A stretch of DNA of 64,000 bases from Psychrobacter immobilis (GCF_904846285.1 NZ_CAJHAD010000017.1:1-64000); one strand, 5' to 3'; counted from the first letter of the stretch, positions 9,625-18,315 are shown. Program-made: numbers and translations. Notes: a model not told the origin generated them from the sequence alone.

Positions 9625-9961
9625 TTACCTATAATATTATCTGCTTCTCCATTTAGTTAATATAGTACAGCAACATATTCAGTCTGATACCTTTGCCATT
9701 TTCTTTATCATTTGTATTTTGAGTTCTACGTTATATGCGACTTCAATTTATGATAGTAAAATGCGAGTCAGTTGCTAAACCTGCTACATTATTCTCTTCA
9801 ATCATCCAAGATTTTTCCATTCCTTTATAAATCTCATTTCCCGTAAAATAATCCACCAAAATCCCTGCTATCAAATCCTTCTCTATAATCAAATCTTAGT
9901 AACATGAATTTAACTCATCTTTAATTTAAATAGTATCATTTTTATTCATGATTGAGTTCGG
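9625..9961. other. intergenic region with a possible gene remnant
   Basis: Between the Lol permease and mesX, 403 bp hold no intact gene. The left part carries a minus-strand open stretch described separately (9743-9895). The right end carries symmetric sites upstream of mesX. Confidence 0.5.
9743..9895 (-). pseudogene. possible C-terminal remnant of an unrecognised protein
   Basis: On the minus strand 50 codons are open and end in a normal stop. The conceptual peptide has ordinary globular composition ('LIAGILVDYFTGNEIYKGME' ... 'GLATDSHFTIIN'). It is preceded in frame by a stop and has no start codon with a ribosome site at its head; the first Met is residue 26. This looks like the tail of a decayed gene rather than chance, but it is short and I do not recognise the family. 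Confidence 0.3.
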
Positions 9962-10010
9962 GTATGATTTATCTCATACACAAATTTGGTTTTATCTCAC
10001 ATAATGAGAT
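9962..10010 (+). promoter_or_regulatory. pair of inverted repeats upstream of mesX (candidate operator)
   Basis: Two symmetric sites sit 18-66 bp upstream of the mesX ATG. The first is GTATGA-N6-TCATAC (9962-9979). The second is ATCTCA-N5-TGAGAT (9994-10010). The half-site ATCTCA also occurs at 9971-9976, 23 bp (about two helical turns) before its second copy. This spacing fits a dimeric regulator binding two sites. A regulator of methionine synthesis is a natural guess, but the sites are not a clear match to a known MetJ or MetR box. Confidence 0.45.
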
Positions 10011-10027
10011 TAGGGTAGCGGATTATC

Positions 10028-11065
10028 ATGAGTAAACAATTTACATATTCCATCTCGAGCATTCGTTTTGATGAAAACTATCATCCTGCAGATAGCACGC
10101 GTCTAACGACTAACTTTGCCAATTTGGCACGCGGTGAACATCGCGAAGAAAATCTGCGTAAAACGTTAAGAATGATCAATAATCGTTTTAATGCCTTGGC
10201 GCATTGGGATAACCCAACTGCCGACCGTTATTCTGTTGAAGTTGATATTATTTCAGCAGATTTGGATATCGAAGGTCATGGGCATACCTTTCCTATCATT
10301 GAAACGCTTAAAACAACGATTGTCGACCATAAAAACAACACCCGTATCGACGGTATGATTGGCAATAGCTTCTCCTCTTATGTGCGCGATTATGACTTTA
10401 GCATCGTCCTATTAGAGCATTTTGACAAGAACCCAACTTTACCACCGCCAGCAGATTTTGGTGATTTGCACGGAAAACTGTTTCAGTATTTATTGAATTC
10501 AGAAGCCTATCAAGCTGAGTTTAATAAACAGCCGGTGATTTGCCTGAGTGTATCAACCAGTAAAACCTATCATCGTACGATTAATCAGCATCCGGTATTA
10601 GGGGTGGAGTATAGACAAGATGGCTGCTCTTCGAACAAGGGGTCGTTGACTGATGAGTACTTTTCCAAAATGGGTTTAACCGTGCGCTACTTTATGCCTG
10701 CTGGTAGTGTGGCGCCTTTAGCGTTTTATTTTGCCGGTGACTTGCTGAGCGATTACACCGACCTTGAGCTCATCAGTGCGATTGCTACCATGGAAACTTT
10801 CCAAAAGATTTATCGTCCCGAAATTTATAATGCCAACTCGACAGCAGGTCAGGTGTATCAACCCAGCTTAAAGTATCAGGATTATTCCCTAACGCAAATT
10901 GTCTATGACCGCGAAGAGCGTAGCCAAATGGCGGTGAAGCAAGGCAAGTTTACGGAAGCGCAATTTATTCAGCCCTATCAAGCTATTCTTGAAGAATGGG
11001 CAGCAAGCTATGATGTGAATGAGCGCGTGGTAGAAGAGTGTGCAGATAAAGAATACGCCGCCTAA
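10028..11065 (+). CDS. mesX: DUF1852 protein, partner of the MesD methionine synthase
   Basis: 345-residue cytoplasmic protein of the DUF1852 family. Established knowledge: the MesD family of core methionine synthases from aerobic bacteria needs a DUF1852 protein and oxygen for activity, and does not need cobalamin or 5-methyltetrahydrofolate. Seen: no signal peptide and no membrane segment. The family call rests on overall resemblance ('TYSISSIRFDENYHPADSTR', 'NTRIDGMIGNSFSSYVRDYD') and on the synthase gene 68 bp downstream. Its chemistry is not known; an oxygenase-like role that frees a methyl group is an inference. Symmetric sites upstream suggest regulation. Confidence 0.85.
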   Translation: MSKQFTYSISSIRFDENYHPADSTRLTTNFANLARGEHREENLRKTLRMINNRFNALAHWDNPTADRYSVEVDIISADLDIEGHGHTFPIIETLKTTIVDHKNNTRIDGMIGNSFSSYVRDYDFSIVLLEHFDKNPTLPPPADFGDLHGKLFQYLLNSEAYQAEFNKQPVICLSVSTSKTYHRTINQHPVLGVEYRQDGCSSNKGSLTDEYFSKMGLTVRYFMPAGSVAPLAFYFAGDLLSDYTDLELISAIATMETFQKIYRPEIYNANSTAGQVYQPSLKYQDYSLTQIVYDREERSQMAVKQGKFTEAQFIQPYQAILEEWAASYDVNERVVEECADKEYAA

Positions 11066-11133
11066 ATACGTTCAATTTAGATACGTTCAATCTAGCTGAA
11101 ATGAGAATACGAATAAATAAGAAGATAAATCCT

Positions 11134-12180
11134 ATGACACTATTATTACCGAAACAAAAATTATTACCGACATCAACCGCGGGCAGCTTGCCAAAACCTT
11201 CTTGGCTAGCTGAACCTGAAAAAATTTGGTCACCTTGGGCTTTAGAAGGCGAGCAACTGCTTGAAGCCAAACAAGATGCGCTACGGGTGTCATTACAAGA
11301 GCAACTACAGGCAGGGATTGATATCGTCAGTGATGGCGAGCAGACGCGTCAGCATTTTGTCACCACCTTTATTGAACATCTCGATGGTGTCGATTTCGAA
11401 AAGCGTGAAACCGTTAAAATTCGTAATCGCTATGAGGCCAGTGTGCCGTCAGTGGTTGGGGATGTGAGCCGTCAAAAACCTGTGTTTGTTGACGATGCCA
11501 AATTTTTACGCTCGCAAACCGATCAGCTAATCAAATGGGCGTTGCCCGGCCCGATGACGATGATTGATACCTTATATGATGGTCATTATAAAAGCCGCGA
11601 AAAATTGGCTTGGGAATTTGCTAAAATCCTCAATCAAGAAGCGAAAGACTTAGAAGCGGCTGGTGTCGATATTATCCAATTTGATGAACCGGCTTTTAAT
11701 GTTTTCTTCGATGATGTCAACGATTGGGGTATCGCCACTTTAGAGCGTGCTATCGAAGGTTTAAAGTGTGAAACAGCGGTGCATATTTGCTATGGCTACG
11801 GCATCAAAGCCAATACCGATTGGAAGAAAACCTTAGGTACAGAGTGGCGTCAATATGAACAAGCCTTTCCAAAATTGCAGCAGTCAAATATTGATATTGT
11901 CTCTTTAGAGTGTCAAAACTCGCATGTGCCGATGGATTTGATTGAGTTAATCCGCGGTAAAAAGGTGATGGTTGGCGCCATTGATGTGGCAACCAATAGC
12001 ATTGAAACCCCAGAAGAAGTGGCAGATACCTTACGCAAAGCGCTGCAGTTTGTTGATGCGGATAAGCTTTACCCTTCGACTAACTGCGGCATGGCACCGT
12101 TATCTCGCCAAGTTGCACGCGACAAATTGTATGCTTTGAGCGCGGGCGCAGAAATCGTACGCCAAGAGCTAAGCGTTTAG
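11134..12180 (+). CDS. mesD: MesD-type core methionine synthase (MetE C-terminal-like)
   Basis: Transfers a methyl group to homocysteine to make methionine. Only the catalytic (C-terminal) half of a MetE protein is present: 348 residues against about 750 for MetE, with no N-terminal folate-binding half. Seen: likely zinc ligands His217 and Cys219 ('HICYG'), Glu259 ('SLECQNS') and Cys318 ('STNCGMAP'), and the barrel motif 'IIQFDEPAF'. I chose the ATG at 11134 because AAGAAG lies just upstream and 'LPTSTAGSLPKP' is the usual start of the fold. An ATG at 11101 would add 11 residues and has no clear ribosome site. Forms a unit with mesX and probably the flavin reductase. Confidence 0.87.
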   Translation: MTLLLPKQKLLPTSTAGSLPKPSWLAEPEKIWSPWALEGEQLLEAKQDALRVSLQEQLQAGIDIVSDGEQTRQHFVTTFIEHLDGVDFEKRETVKIRNRYEASVPSVVGDVSRQKPVFVDDAKFLRSQTDQLIKWALPGPMTMIDTLYDGHYKSREKLAWEFAKILNQEAKDLEAAGVDIIQFDEPAFNVFFDDVNDWGIATLERAIEGLKCETAVHICYGYGIKANTDWKKTLGTEWRQYEQAFPKLQQSNIDIVSLECQNSHVPMDLIELIRGKKVMVGAIDVATNSIETPEEVADTLRKALQFVDADKLYPSTNCGMAPLSRQVARDKLYALSAGAEIVRQELSV

Positions 12181-12267
12181 CATTTCTTAACAAACGCTAG
12201 CTTGTTTAAACCTATGAGTGACCTCAGTTATCAATGTACTTAAAGATTAAAATTTAGGAGTTAAGTC

Positions 12268-12768
12268 ATGATTGAAGCAACTGATTTTAGAGAGGGCATG
12301 TCTCTATTACCGACGGCGGTCAATGTGATCACCACAAAAGGCAACTCTGGTTGTCATGGGTTTACCGCTTCTGCGGTATGTAGCGTGACTGACACACCGC
12401 CAACCTTGCTTGTCTGTATGAATCAGACCTCTCGCTCACACGCCCATTTTCTTGAAAATAAAACGTTAAGTGTCAATGTGTTAGGCACCCAGCATGAGTC
12501 TATATCCAATGCCTTTGCCTCCAAACTATGCTCAGAAGAGCGATTTGAGCATGGCGCTTGGACGACATTAGCCACAGGTGCGCCTATTTTAGAAGACGCA
12601 TTGGTCAGTTTCGATTGTGAGATTGAAGACATTCAACAAGTGGGTACACATAGTATCTTTATGTGCCGAGTTGTTGCTATCAAACAAAGTGAGAGCGATG
12701 AAAGTTTGGTATATTTTAATCGCTCATACCATCAAGTAGGTCAAGTCGCTCAAATAGAAATCGCTTAA
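12268..12768 (+). CDS. flavin reductase family protein
   Basis: Small (166-residue) NAD(P)H:flavin oxidoreductase of the HpaC/RutF-like split-barrel family. Seen: the N-terminal 'FREGMSLLPTAVNVITTKG', the flavin-binding stretch 'GFTASAVCSVTDTPPTLLVCMN' (about residues 32-53), 'SVNVLG', and the C-terminal 'VYFNRSYHQVG'. Such proteins usually supply free reduced flavin to a partner oxygenase. It lies 87 bp after mesD with a good site (AGGAG) before its ATG. Since MesD/MesX activity needs oxygen, it may feed reduced flavin to MesX; that is inference from position. Confidence 0.83.
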   Translation: MIEATDFREGMSLLPTAVNVITTKGNSGCHGFTASAVCSVTDTPPTLLVCMNQTSRSHAHFLENKTLSVNVLGTQHESISNAFASKLCSEERFEHGAWTTLATGAPILEDALVSFDCEIEDIQQVGTHSIFMCRVVAIKQSESDESLVYFNRSYHQVGQVAQIEIA

Positions 12769-12863
12769 ATTAGCGTTCAAGTTAGTTTTTAAGTCGGCCC
12801 TCGAATCGATGAGCATTTCACTCACATAACCCTTCAATCATTTAACCGAGAAGTAACTATCCT

Positions 12864-13715
12864 GTGGAAATACTCATTTTCTTAATAATAGGCGCGCTAG
12901 CAGGATTTGCTGCGGGGCTGTTTGGCGTGGGTGGTGGCACCATCATCGTACCGTTGTTATTTATCGTCTTTACCCAAATGGGCTACAGCCCTGACAATAT
13001 AATGCATCTGGCGTTAGGGACGTCACTGGCGACCATCATTGTCACCTCTATCAGTTCGCTCATGGCGCATAATAAGAAAGGCGCTGTTATGTGGCCGGTG
13101 TTTAAAAACTTGGCACCAGGTTTAGCCATTGGTTGCTTTTTTGGCGCAGGAATTGCGGGACAGATATCTGGATTGTATCTTCAGCTGATTGTTGGGGTGT
13201 TTTTACTGTGGGTCGCTTATAAGATGTTTTTTGGTGGCAAAAAACCAGTTTCTAGCCATACTAATGATGCCAATGGCGCTAGTAATATCAGGGGAGTGAA
13301 CCATGCCAATACAGCACTGCCGTCAAAACCTAAGCAACTAGCGTCAGGCGGCGTTATCGGTATCGCTTCTGCTATCTTTGGTATTGGCGGTGGCAGCTTA
13401 ACCGTCCCTTACCTCACGCGTTATGGCGTGGTTATGCAAAAAGCAGTTGGTACGTCAGCGGCATGTGGCTTGCCGATTGCCATTGCCGGTGCGTTAGGGT
13501 TTATGCTCTTTGGGATGCAGCAGCAAGTCGATGTACCAAATACCATTGGCTTTGTCCATATTTATGCCTTTTTAGGCATTAGTATCATGAGTTTTTTCAC
13601 CGCGAAGTTAGGTGCAAAAGTCGCTCATATACTATCGCCAGAACTATTAAAGAAATGCTTTGCGGTGTTATTAACGGTGGTTGGGTGCTATTTTCTTTAT
13701 AAAGGGCTGGTTTAA
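12864..13715 (+). CDS. TSUP family (TauE/SafE) membrane exporter
   Basis: 283-residue integral membrane protein of the sulfite/sulfonate exporter family. Seen: the internal duplication typical of the family, with 'GLFGVGGGTIIVPLL' (about residue 18) in the first half and 'AIFGIGGGSLTVPYL' (about residue 170) in the second. Each half has about four membrane segments, separated by a cytoplasmic loop rich in Ser/Asn/Lys (about residues 125-155). It starts with GTG. The substrate is not determined. Its place after mesX-mesD hints at sulfur metabolism, but the 95-bp gap leaves a shared operon uncertain. Confidence 0.85.
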   Translation: MEILIFLIIGALAGFAAGLFGVGGGTIIVPLLFIVFTQMGYSPDNIMHLALGTSLATIIVTSISSLMAHNKKGAVMWPVFKNLAPGLAIGCFFGAGIAGQISGLYLQLIVGVFLLWVAYKMFFGGKKPVSSHTNDANGASNIRGVNHANTALPSKPKQLASGGVIGIASAIFGIGGGSLTVPYLTRYGVVMQKAVGTSAACGLPIAIAGALGFMLFGMQQQVDVPNTIGFVHIYAFLGISIMSFFTAKLGAKVAHILSPELLKKCFAVLLTVVGCYFLYKGLV

Positions 13716-13735
13716 ATATTCATATTTGTATAATA

Positions 13736-13768
13736 GGGCGTGTTCTCTTTAGAATGAGGACACGCCCT
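13736..13768 (+). terminator. strong hairpin after the TSUP exporter gene
   Basis: GGGCGTGTTCTC pairs with GAGGACACGCCC (one G-U pair) around an 8-nt loop. No long T-run follows, so it may act as a terminator or as an mRNA 3' hairpin. The next gene starts only 22 bp downstream. Confidence 0.55.
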
Positions 13769-13790
13769 AATCATATTATTTTGGATAATT

Positions 13791-14267
13791 ATGTTTAATA
13801 AACTTAAAGCATTGGCTGTACTTTCAGCTTTTCTAATACTTATCGCCTGTTCGGATGACAACTCTAATTTAGCTCCTGATGAAAGCGTTACTAAGGCTAG
13901 CAATCACGAGCGTGATGTACAGGAGATGTATCGTAATATCGATATGTTGACAAGAGAGTTGCCAAGCGTACTTGATGAAGTCACCACTTTAGAAAAGATT
14001 GATTTTGATGGAACAACGGTCACTTTCGGTTATAGGCTGAAGGTATCTGGTTATAATGCATCTGAAAGAAAAGAGATTGAAACGGTAATGCGCAATGAAC
14101 ATACTGAGTTAGCCTGTGCAGAAGCAGAGGTTATTCAAGGTATAAATATGGGATTTGATTATCAGTATAGCTATTACGATTTAGATGATATTAAAGTGGG
14201 TAGTTTTGATGTCACAAAAGACATTTGCGACAACCTAAATAAGGCTGAGTCTGAAATAGGAACATAA
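13791..14267 (+). CDS. small predicted lipoprotein of unknown function
   Basis: 158 residues with a lipoprotein signal peptide ('LSAFLILIAC', lipobox Cys about residue 20) followed by an acidic, Asp/Ser/Asn-rich linker. Position +2 after the Cys is Asp, which in enterobacteria signals inner-membrane retention. The mature part contains a helix-rich stretch and two further Cys ('ELACAEAEVI', 'TKDICDNLN') that could form a disulfide. I do not recognise the family. It stands alone, between a hairpin and the convergent glmS terminator. Confidence 0.7.
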   Translation: MFNKLKALAVLSAFLILIACSDDNSNLAPDESVTKASNHERDVQEMYRNIDMLTRELPSVLDEVTTLEKIDFDGTTVTFGYRLKVSGYNASERKEIETVMRNEHTELACAEAEVIQGINMGFDYQYSYYDLDDIKVGSFDVTKDICDNLNKAESEIGT

Positions 14268-14355
14268 TCAATTCCGGTTTGCTTTGCTGCTCAATATAAT
14301 ACTTATACAGACATATATCCAAGTTAATGAAATTTTCCATGTTCATTACACAAAA

Positions 14356-14395
14356 AATCCTTTGCTATCTAGTTAATACTAGACAGCAAAGGATT
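14356..14395 (-). terminator. rho-independent terminator of glmS
   Basis: An 18-bp stem (AATCCTTTGCTATCTAGT against ACTAGACAGCAAAGGATT, one mismatch or wobble) with a short loop. On the minus strand the stem is followed by TTTTTT, the direction of glmS, which ends about 65 bp upstream of it. Confidence 0.85.
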
Positions 14396-14460
14396 CAGTA
14401 TTATACAATACTATGATAAGTAATTTATGATTAAAAATACTTTAAAATCAAATACTTAAG

Positions 14461-16305
14461 CTACTCAACCGTCACTGATTTTGCGAGGTTACGTGGCTGA
14501 TCGACATCTGTACCGCGCATTACCGCTACATGATACGAAAGTAATTGTACTGGCACACTATAAACGATAGGGGCAAGCGTCTCGCAAACCTCAGGTACAT
14601 AGACCACGTGCATTCTATCTTCTGCGACCATCTTACTTTCTTCACTGGCAAATACAAACAACTCACCGTGGCGCGCATGTACCTCTTGCATGTTGGCTTT
14701 TAGCTTATCAAACATACTGTCTTTTGGTGCTAGCACCACGATAGGCATATCTTTATCAACCAATGCCAATGGGCCATGTTTTAGCTCACCTGCGGCATAG
14801 CCTTCTGCGTGAATATAAGAGATTTCTTTTAGCTTTAGGGCACCTTCTAGAGCAATAGGGAACTGTAAACCGCGACCTAAGAATAAGCAGCTTTTCTTAT
14901 ATTCAAAGTGCTCACTCATGGCTTTGATAGGCGCATCAAGGTTCAAGCTGGCATGTAGTTGACCGGGTAATTGTTGTAATTGACCAAGCAGAATGGTCAA
15001 GTTTTCGCCCGTCATACGCTCTTGCAGGACACCCACTTTTAACACCAGTAGCATCAAAGCAGCTAGCTGAGTCGTAAAGGCTTTGGTAGAAGCAACACCA
15101 ATCTCAGGGCCAGCAAGCGTTGGTAAAAAAATGTCTGTCTCACGGACCAAAGATGATGTCGGTACATTACATAAGGCCAAGCTTACCAGACCTATTGGCG
15201 CTTGCTTTTGGGTATCACGAAGCGCGGATAAGGTATCCGCTGTTTCACCAGATTGCGAAATACAAATGACCAATGTGTTGTCGACGACGACCGGATTGCG
15301 GTAGCGGAACTCACTAGCAACTTCAACGGAACAAGGCACACGAATTAGGCTCTCAAACCAATATTTTGCCACCAAACCTGAGTGATAACTGGTGCCACAA
15401 GCGATGACTTGGACGTGCTTAATGCCTTTTAATTGCGCTTCATGACGTTGTAAAAAGTCGTCGCGCAATTTAAAAGTTGTACCGTTATCAACTGCCATCT
15501 CAACAGTTCTTCTGACAGCATCTGGCTGCTCATAGATTTCTTTAAGCATATAATGCTTAAACTCACCTTTATCGGCATTATGCTGGGTCGCGTCAATTTC
15601 ATGTATCTGACGTTTTACTTCAACGCCATCGGCATAAACGGTAATACTGTCGCGAGTCATTCTGGCAATATCGCCTTCTTCTAGATACATAAAGCGATTG
15701 GTGACCGGTAATAGGGCTAATTGATCAGAGGCAATAAAGTTCTCGCCAATCCCAACACCGATGACCAAAGGAGAACCTAAGCGGACGGTAATAAGCTCAT
15801 CTGGGCAATCGATATGCAAAATACCAAGGGCAAAAGCGCCATGTAATAAAGGAATAACCGCACGAACGGCTTCTAATAAATCAGGCGTGCTTTTGTAGAT
15901 ATCATTTATTAAATGGGCGACAACTTCGGTATCGGTTTGCGAGGTAAACTCGTAGCCTTTGGCAATCAGATCTTCTTTTAATTCGGCATAGTTCTCAACG
16001 ATACCGTTGTGGACGACAGCGATTTTACCTGATATGTGCGGGTGCGCGTTACGCTGAGCAGGTTCGCCATGCGTTGCCCAACGTGTATGAGCAATACCGA
16101 TATGACCATCGAAAAATTCAGGATTCGTTGCAACGGCATCGACCAGCGCTTGCACTTTACCTACTTGACGCTCGCGATGTAGCTCGCCATCACGAATGAC
16201 AGTCAGACCGGCAGAGTCATAACCACGGTATTCTAGGCGCTTAAGACCTTCAAGTAAGATATTGGCGATATTACGCTCAGCGACTGCTCCAACGATTCCA
16301 CACAT
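14461..16305 (-). CDS. glmS: glutamine-fructose-6-phosphate aminotransferase
   Basis: Makes glucosamine-6-phosphate from fructose-6-phosphate and glutamine, the first step to UDP-GlcNAc. 614 residues, the usual length. Seen: the N-terminal glutaminase domain with the catalytic Cys right after Met ('MCGIVGA'), 'RLEYRGYDSAG' and 'HTRWATHG', then two SIS sugar-isomerase domains with 'CGTSYHSG' and 'SQSGETADTLSAL', and the C-terminal 'VDQPRNLAKSVTVE'. The gene lies downstream of glmU on the same strand with a small exported protein between. Its 149-bp leader contains one of two related hairpins noted in the findings. No glmS ribozyme is evident. Confidence 0.97.
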   Translation of the reverse strand: MCGIVGAVAERNIANILLEGLKRLEYRGYDSAGLTVIRDGELHRERQVGKVQALVDAVATNPEFFDGHIGIAHTRWATHGEPAQRNAHPHISGKIAVVHNGIVENYAELKEDLIAKGYEFTSQTDTEVVAHLINDIYKSTPDLLEAVRAVIPLLHGAFALGILHIDCPDELITVRLGSPLVIGVGIGENFIASDQLALLPVTNRFMYLEEGDIARMTRDSITVYADGVEVKRQIHEIDATQHNADKGEFKHYMLKEIYEQPDAVRRTVEMAVDNGTTFKLRDDFLQRHEAQLKGIKHVQVIACGTSYHSGLVAKYWFESLIRVPCSVEVASEFRYRNPVVVDNTLVICISQSGETADTLSALRDTQKQAPIGLVSLALCNVPTSSLVRETDIFLPTLAGPEIGVASTKAFTTQLAALMLLVLKVGVLQERMTGENLTILLGQLQQLPGQLHASLNLDAPIKAMSEHFEYKKSCLFLGRGLQFPIALEGALKLKEISYIHAEGYAAGELKHGPLALVDKDMPIVVLAPKDSMFDKLKANMQEVHARHGELFVFASEESKMVAEDRMHVVYVPEVCETLAPIVYSVPVQLLSYHVAVMRGTDVDQPRNLAKSVTVE

Positions 16306-16355
16306 AACTATTCCTTAAATTCGATTTTTTAATATTTTCATACATGATGATATTT

Positions 16356-16412
16356 AATTAAGCTATAAATATGAATAAGCAGCACCACAAATCATTGCCG
16401 TACTGCTTAATT
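16356..16412 (-). promoter_or_regulatory. structured leader element upstream of glmS
   Basis: AATTAAGC (16356-16363) is perfectly complementary to GCTTAATT (16405-16412). Inside it an alternative hairpin can form between AGCAG (16378-16382) and CTGCT (16403-16407), so the two structures compete. A related sequence lies at 16838-16893. Confidence 0.4.
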
Positions 16413-16454
16413 TTGCTTACTTTTTAACATTATTAGGCGTATCTAGTTTCAGAC

Positions 16455-16826
16455 TTATTCTGATCCTTTAGTAAATTCAAAAACTTCGCCTTGATTCGTG
16501 ATGACTTTTTCAAAACCTTTTTTTGATTTTAATGACTTGGCTGGAATATCATTTACAGTAGCAGAGTCATCATCATTGATATATATCCAAACTTCATTGC
16601 TATTAGGGTAGGTCATGATATAACGCTGATAGGTCTTAATATGACCTTGGTCATCCGGGGATTCCATGCCAACGCCCCAATTGAAATGGCACCTACCTGA
16701 GTATTTCAGTACTGTCTTAGCATCAAAGTATTTGCACTCGGCATCATATTCTAGCGTCGTACTCGCTGACGCTATTGAAAATGGCATCATGATTAGTACT
16801 AAAGTAACGGATAATATATTTTTCAT
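16455..16826 (-). CDS. small exported protein of unknown function between glmU and glmS
   Basis: 123 residues with a clear Sec signal peptide ('MKNILSVTLVLIMMPFSIASA', cleavage near residue 21) and no lipobox. The mature part has two Cys ('DAECKYFD', 'SGRCHFNWG') that could form a disulfide, Tyr/Trp-rich strands ('YIMTYPNSNEVWIYINDDD') and an ending 'GEVFEFTKGSE'. I do not recognise the family. It sits in the same direction as glmU and glmS, and hairpin-forming sequences of similar make-up precede both it and glmS. Confidence 0.7.
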   Translation of the reverse strand: MKNILSVTLVLIMMPFSIASASTTLEYDAECKYFDAKTVLKYSGRCHFNWGVGMESPDDQGHIKTYQRYIMTYPNSNEVWIYINDDDSATVNDIPAKSLKSKKGFEKVITNQGEVFEFTKGSE

Positions 16827-16837
16827 AACATTTACCC

Positions 16838-16893
16838 TTAAGTCAAGCTAGATTAGGAAGAGCAGTGCTACAAGGGTTTTCGTACTGCTTAAG
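16838..16893 (-). promoter_or_regulatory. structured element upstream of the small exported protein gene
   Basis: CTTAAG at 16838-16843 and 16888-16893 are complementary, and AGCAGT (16861-16866) pairs with ACTGCT (16884-16889). The order and words resemble the element in the glmS leader (shared AGCAG...GTACTGCTTAA). Confidence 0.35.
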
Positions 16894-16938
16894 CTTAGTT
16901 AAAAACCCTTATCCTTGATTTAAGTACCAGTTCATCCG

Positions 16939-18315
16939 TTATTTTTTGGTCGGACGTTGGAAATCATCTTTTTGTGTTTGACGAGCGCGACCAAAGGCTA
17001 ATGCTTTATCATCAACGTCTTTGGTGATCACAGAACCTGCAGCAACCGTTGCGGTATCACCAATCGTTACGGGAGCAACTAAGCTAGTGTTTGAACCAAT
17101 GAAGGCATTGTCGTTAATGATGGTTTGCGATTTATTGACGCCATCATAATTACAAGTAATCGTGCCCGCACCAATATTGACGTTCGTACCGATGATGGCG
17201 TCACCAATATAACTCAGATGATTTACTTTGCTGCCATGACCAACGGTTGATTTTTTAATTTCGACAAAATTTCCAACTTTACTGTTGTCAGCCAAGACGG
17301 TCTCAGGACGCAAATGGGCAAAAGGACCAACATCAACACCTGCACCAATCTCAGCACGATCAATCACGCAATAAGGTTTGATATGACAAGCGTTGCCAAT
17401 ACGAGCGTTTTTAATCACACAGCCCGCTTCGATATAAACGTTATCGCCTAAGACGCAATCGCCCTCAAATACCACTCCCACATCAACGAACACATCTTGA
17501 CCGGTAGTTAAGGTACCACGAATATCAACACGATTTGGGTCGGCAAACTGCACACCGGCTTCTTGCAGGTCTGCAACCAATTTTCCTTGCCACGTGCGCT
17601 CTAAATTGGCAAGCTGTTGGCGGTTATTGACGCCTTCAATCTCAAAGGTATGCTCAGGCTCAATCGCAACGATATTAATGCCTTCAGCGACCGCCATTTT
17701 AACAATATCAGTTAGATAATATTCTTGCTGCGCATTATTATTAGACAGTTTTGGCAGATATTTATGCAATAGTGCATTATCAACGCAATAAATACCGCTA
17801 TTAATCTCTTGAATTTTTTGCTCATCGGCGCTGGCATCTTTTTGCTCGACGATCGCTTCAATATTGCCATCTTTATCACGTTTGATACGACCGAGACCAA
17901 AAGGGTTTTCAACCGTCAAGGTCAACATCGACATACCGTCAGTATTGGCAGACTTTAATGCCGTTAACGTCTGGCAGCTGACCAATGGCACATCACCATA
18001 AAGAATCAGACTTTGACCTTCTTTTGGTAAATCAGACAGCGTCACTTTTACCGCATGTCCTGTCCCTAACTGCTCAGTCTGGGCGACCCAAGTAATAGGC
18101 AGGTGCGCATATTGCTCACTAATGTCTGCTTGGACTTGCTCGCCGCCAAAACCATGAACAATAATAGTGTCATCAACGATCAATTGATGACAGGTATCAA
18201 GCACATGACCCAATAGTGACTTGCCAGCCAGTGTCTGCAGCACTTTTGGCTTGGCTGACTGCATACGCGTGCCTTTGCCAGCAGCGAGGATAATTACCGA
18301 AAGAGAAGATGTCAT
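16939..18315 (-). CDS. glmU: bifunctional UDP-N-acetylglucosamine pyrophosphorylase / glucosamine-1-phosphate acetyltransferase
   Basis: Last two steps to UDP-GlcNAc. 458 residues, the usual length. Seen: the N-terminal nucleotidyltransferase signature 'LAAGKGTRMQSAKPKVL' (about residues 10-26) with 'QTEQLGTGHAV' and 'YGDVPL', then the left-handed beta-helix acetyltransferase made of hexapeptide repeats (about residues 255-440) with 'VGNFVEIKKSTVG', 'HLSYIGDA' and 'NIGAGTITCNYDG'. Located upstream of glmS, so the pathway is clustered, with one small gene in between. Confidence 0.97.
   Translation of the reverse strand: MTSSLSVIILAAGKGTRMQSAKPKVLQTLAGKSLLGHVLDTCHQLIVDDTIIVHGFGGEQVQADISEQYAHLPITWVAQTEQLGTGHAVKVTLSDLPKEGQSLILYGDVPLVSCQTLTALKSANTDGMSMLTLTVENPFGLGRIKRDKDGNIEAIVEQKDASADEQKIQEINSGIYCVDNALLHKYLPKLSNNNAQQEYYLTDIVKMAVAEGINIVAIEPEHTFEIEGVNNRQQLANLERTWQGKLVADLQEAGVQFADPNRVDIRGTLTTGQDVFVDVGVVFEGDCVLGDNVYIEAGCVIKNARIGNACHIKPYCVIDRAEIGAGVDVGPFAHLRPETVLADNSKVGNFVEIKKSTVGHGSKVNHLSYIGDAIIGTNVNIGAGTITCNYDGVNKSQTIINDNAFIGSNTSLVAPVTIGDTATVAAGSVITKDVDDKALAFGRARQTQKDDFQRPTKK

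Noticed and set aside
16306-16454. glmS ribozyme
   Set aside because: The self-cleaving glmS leader is mainly in Gram-positive bacteria, and I see none of its conserved core in these 149 bp; only simple hairpins.
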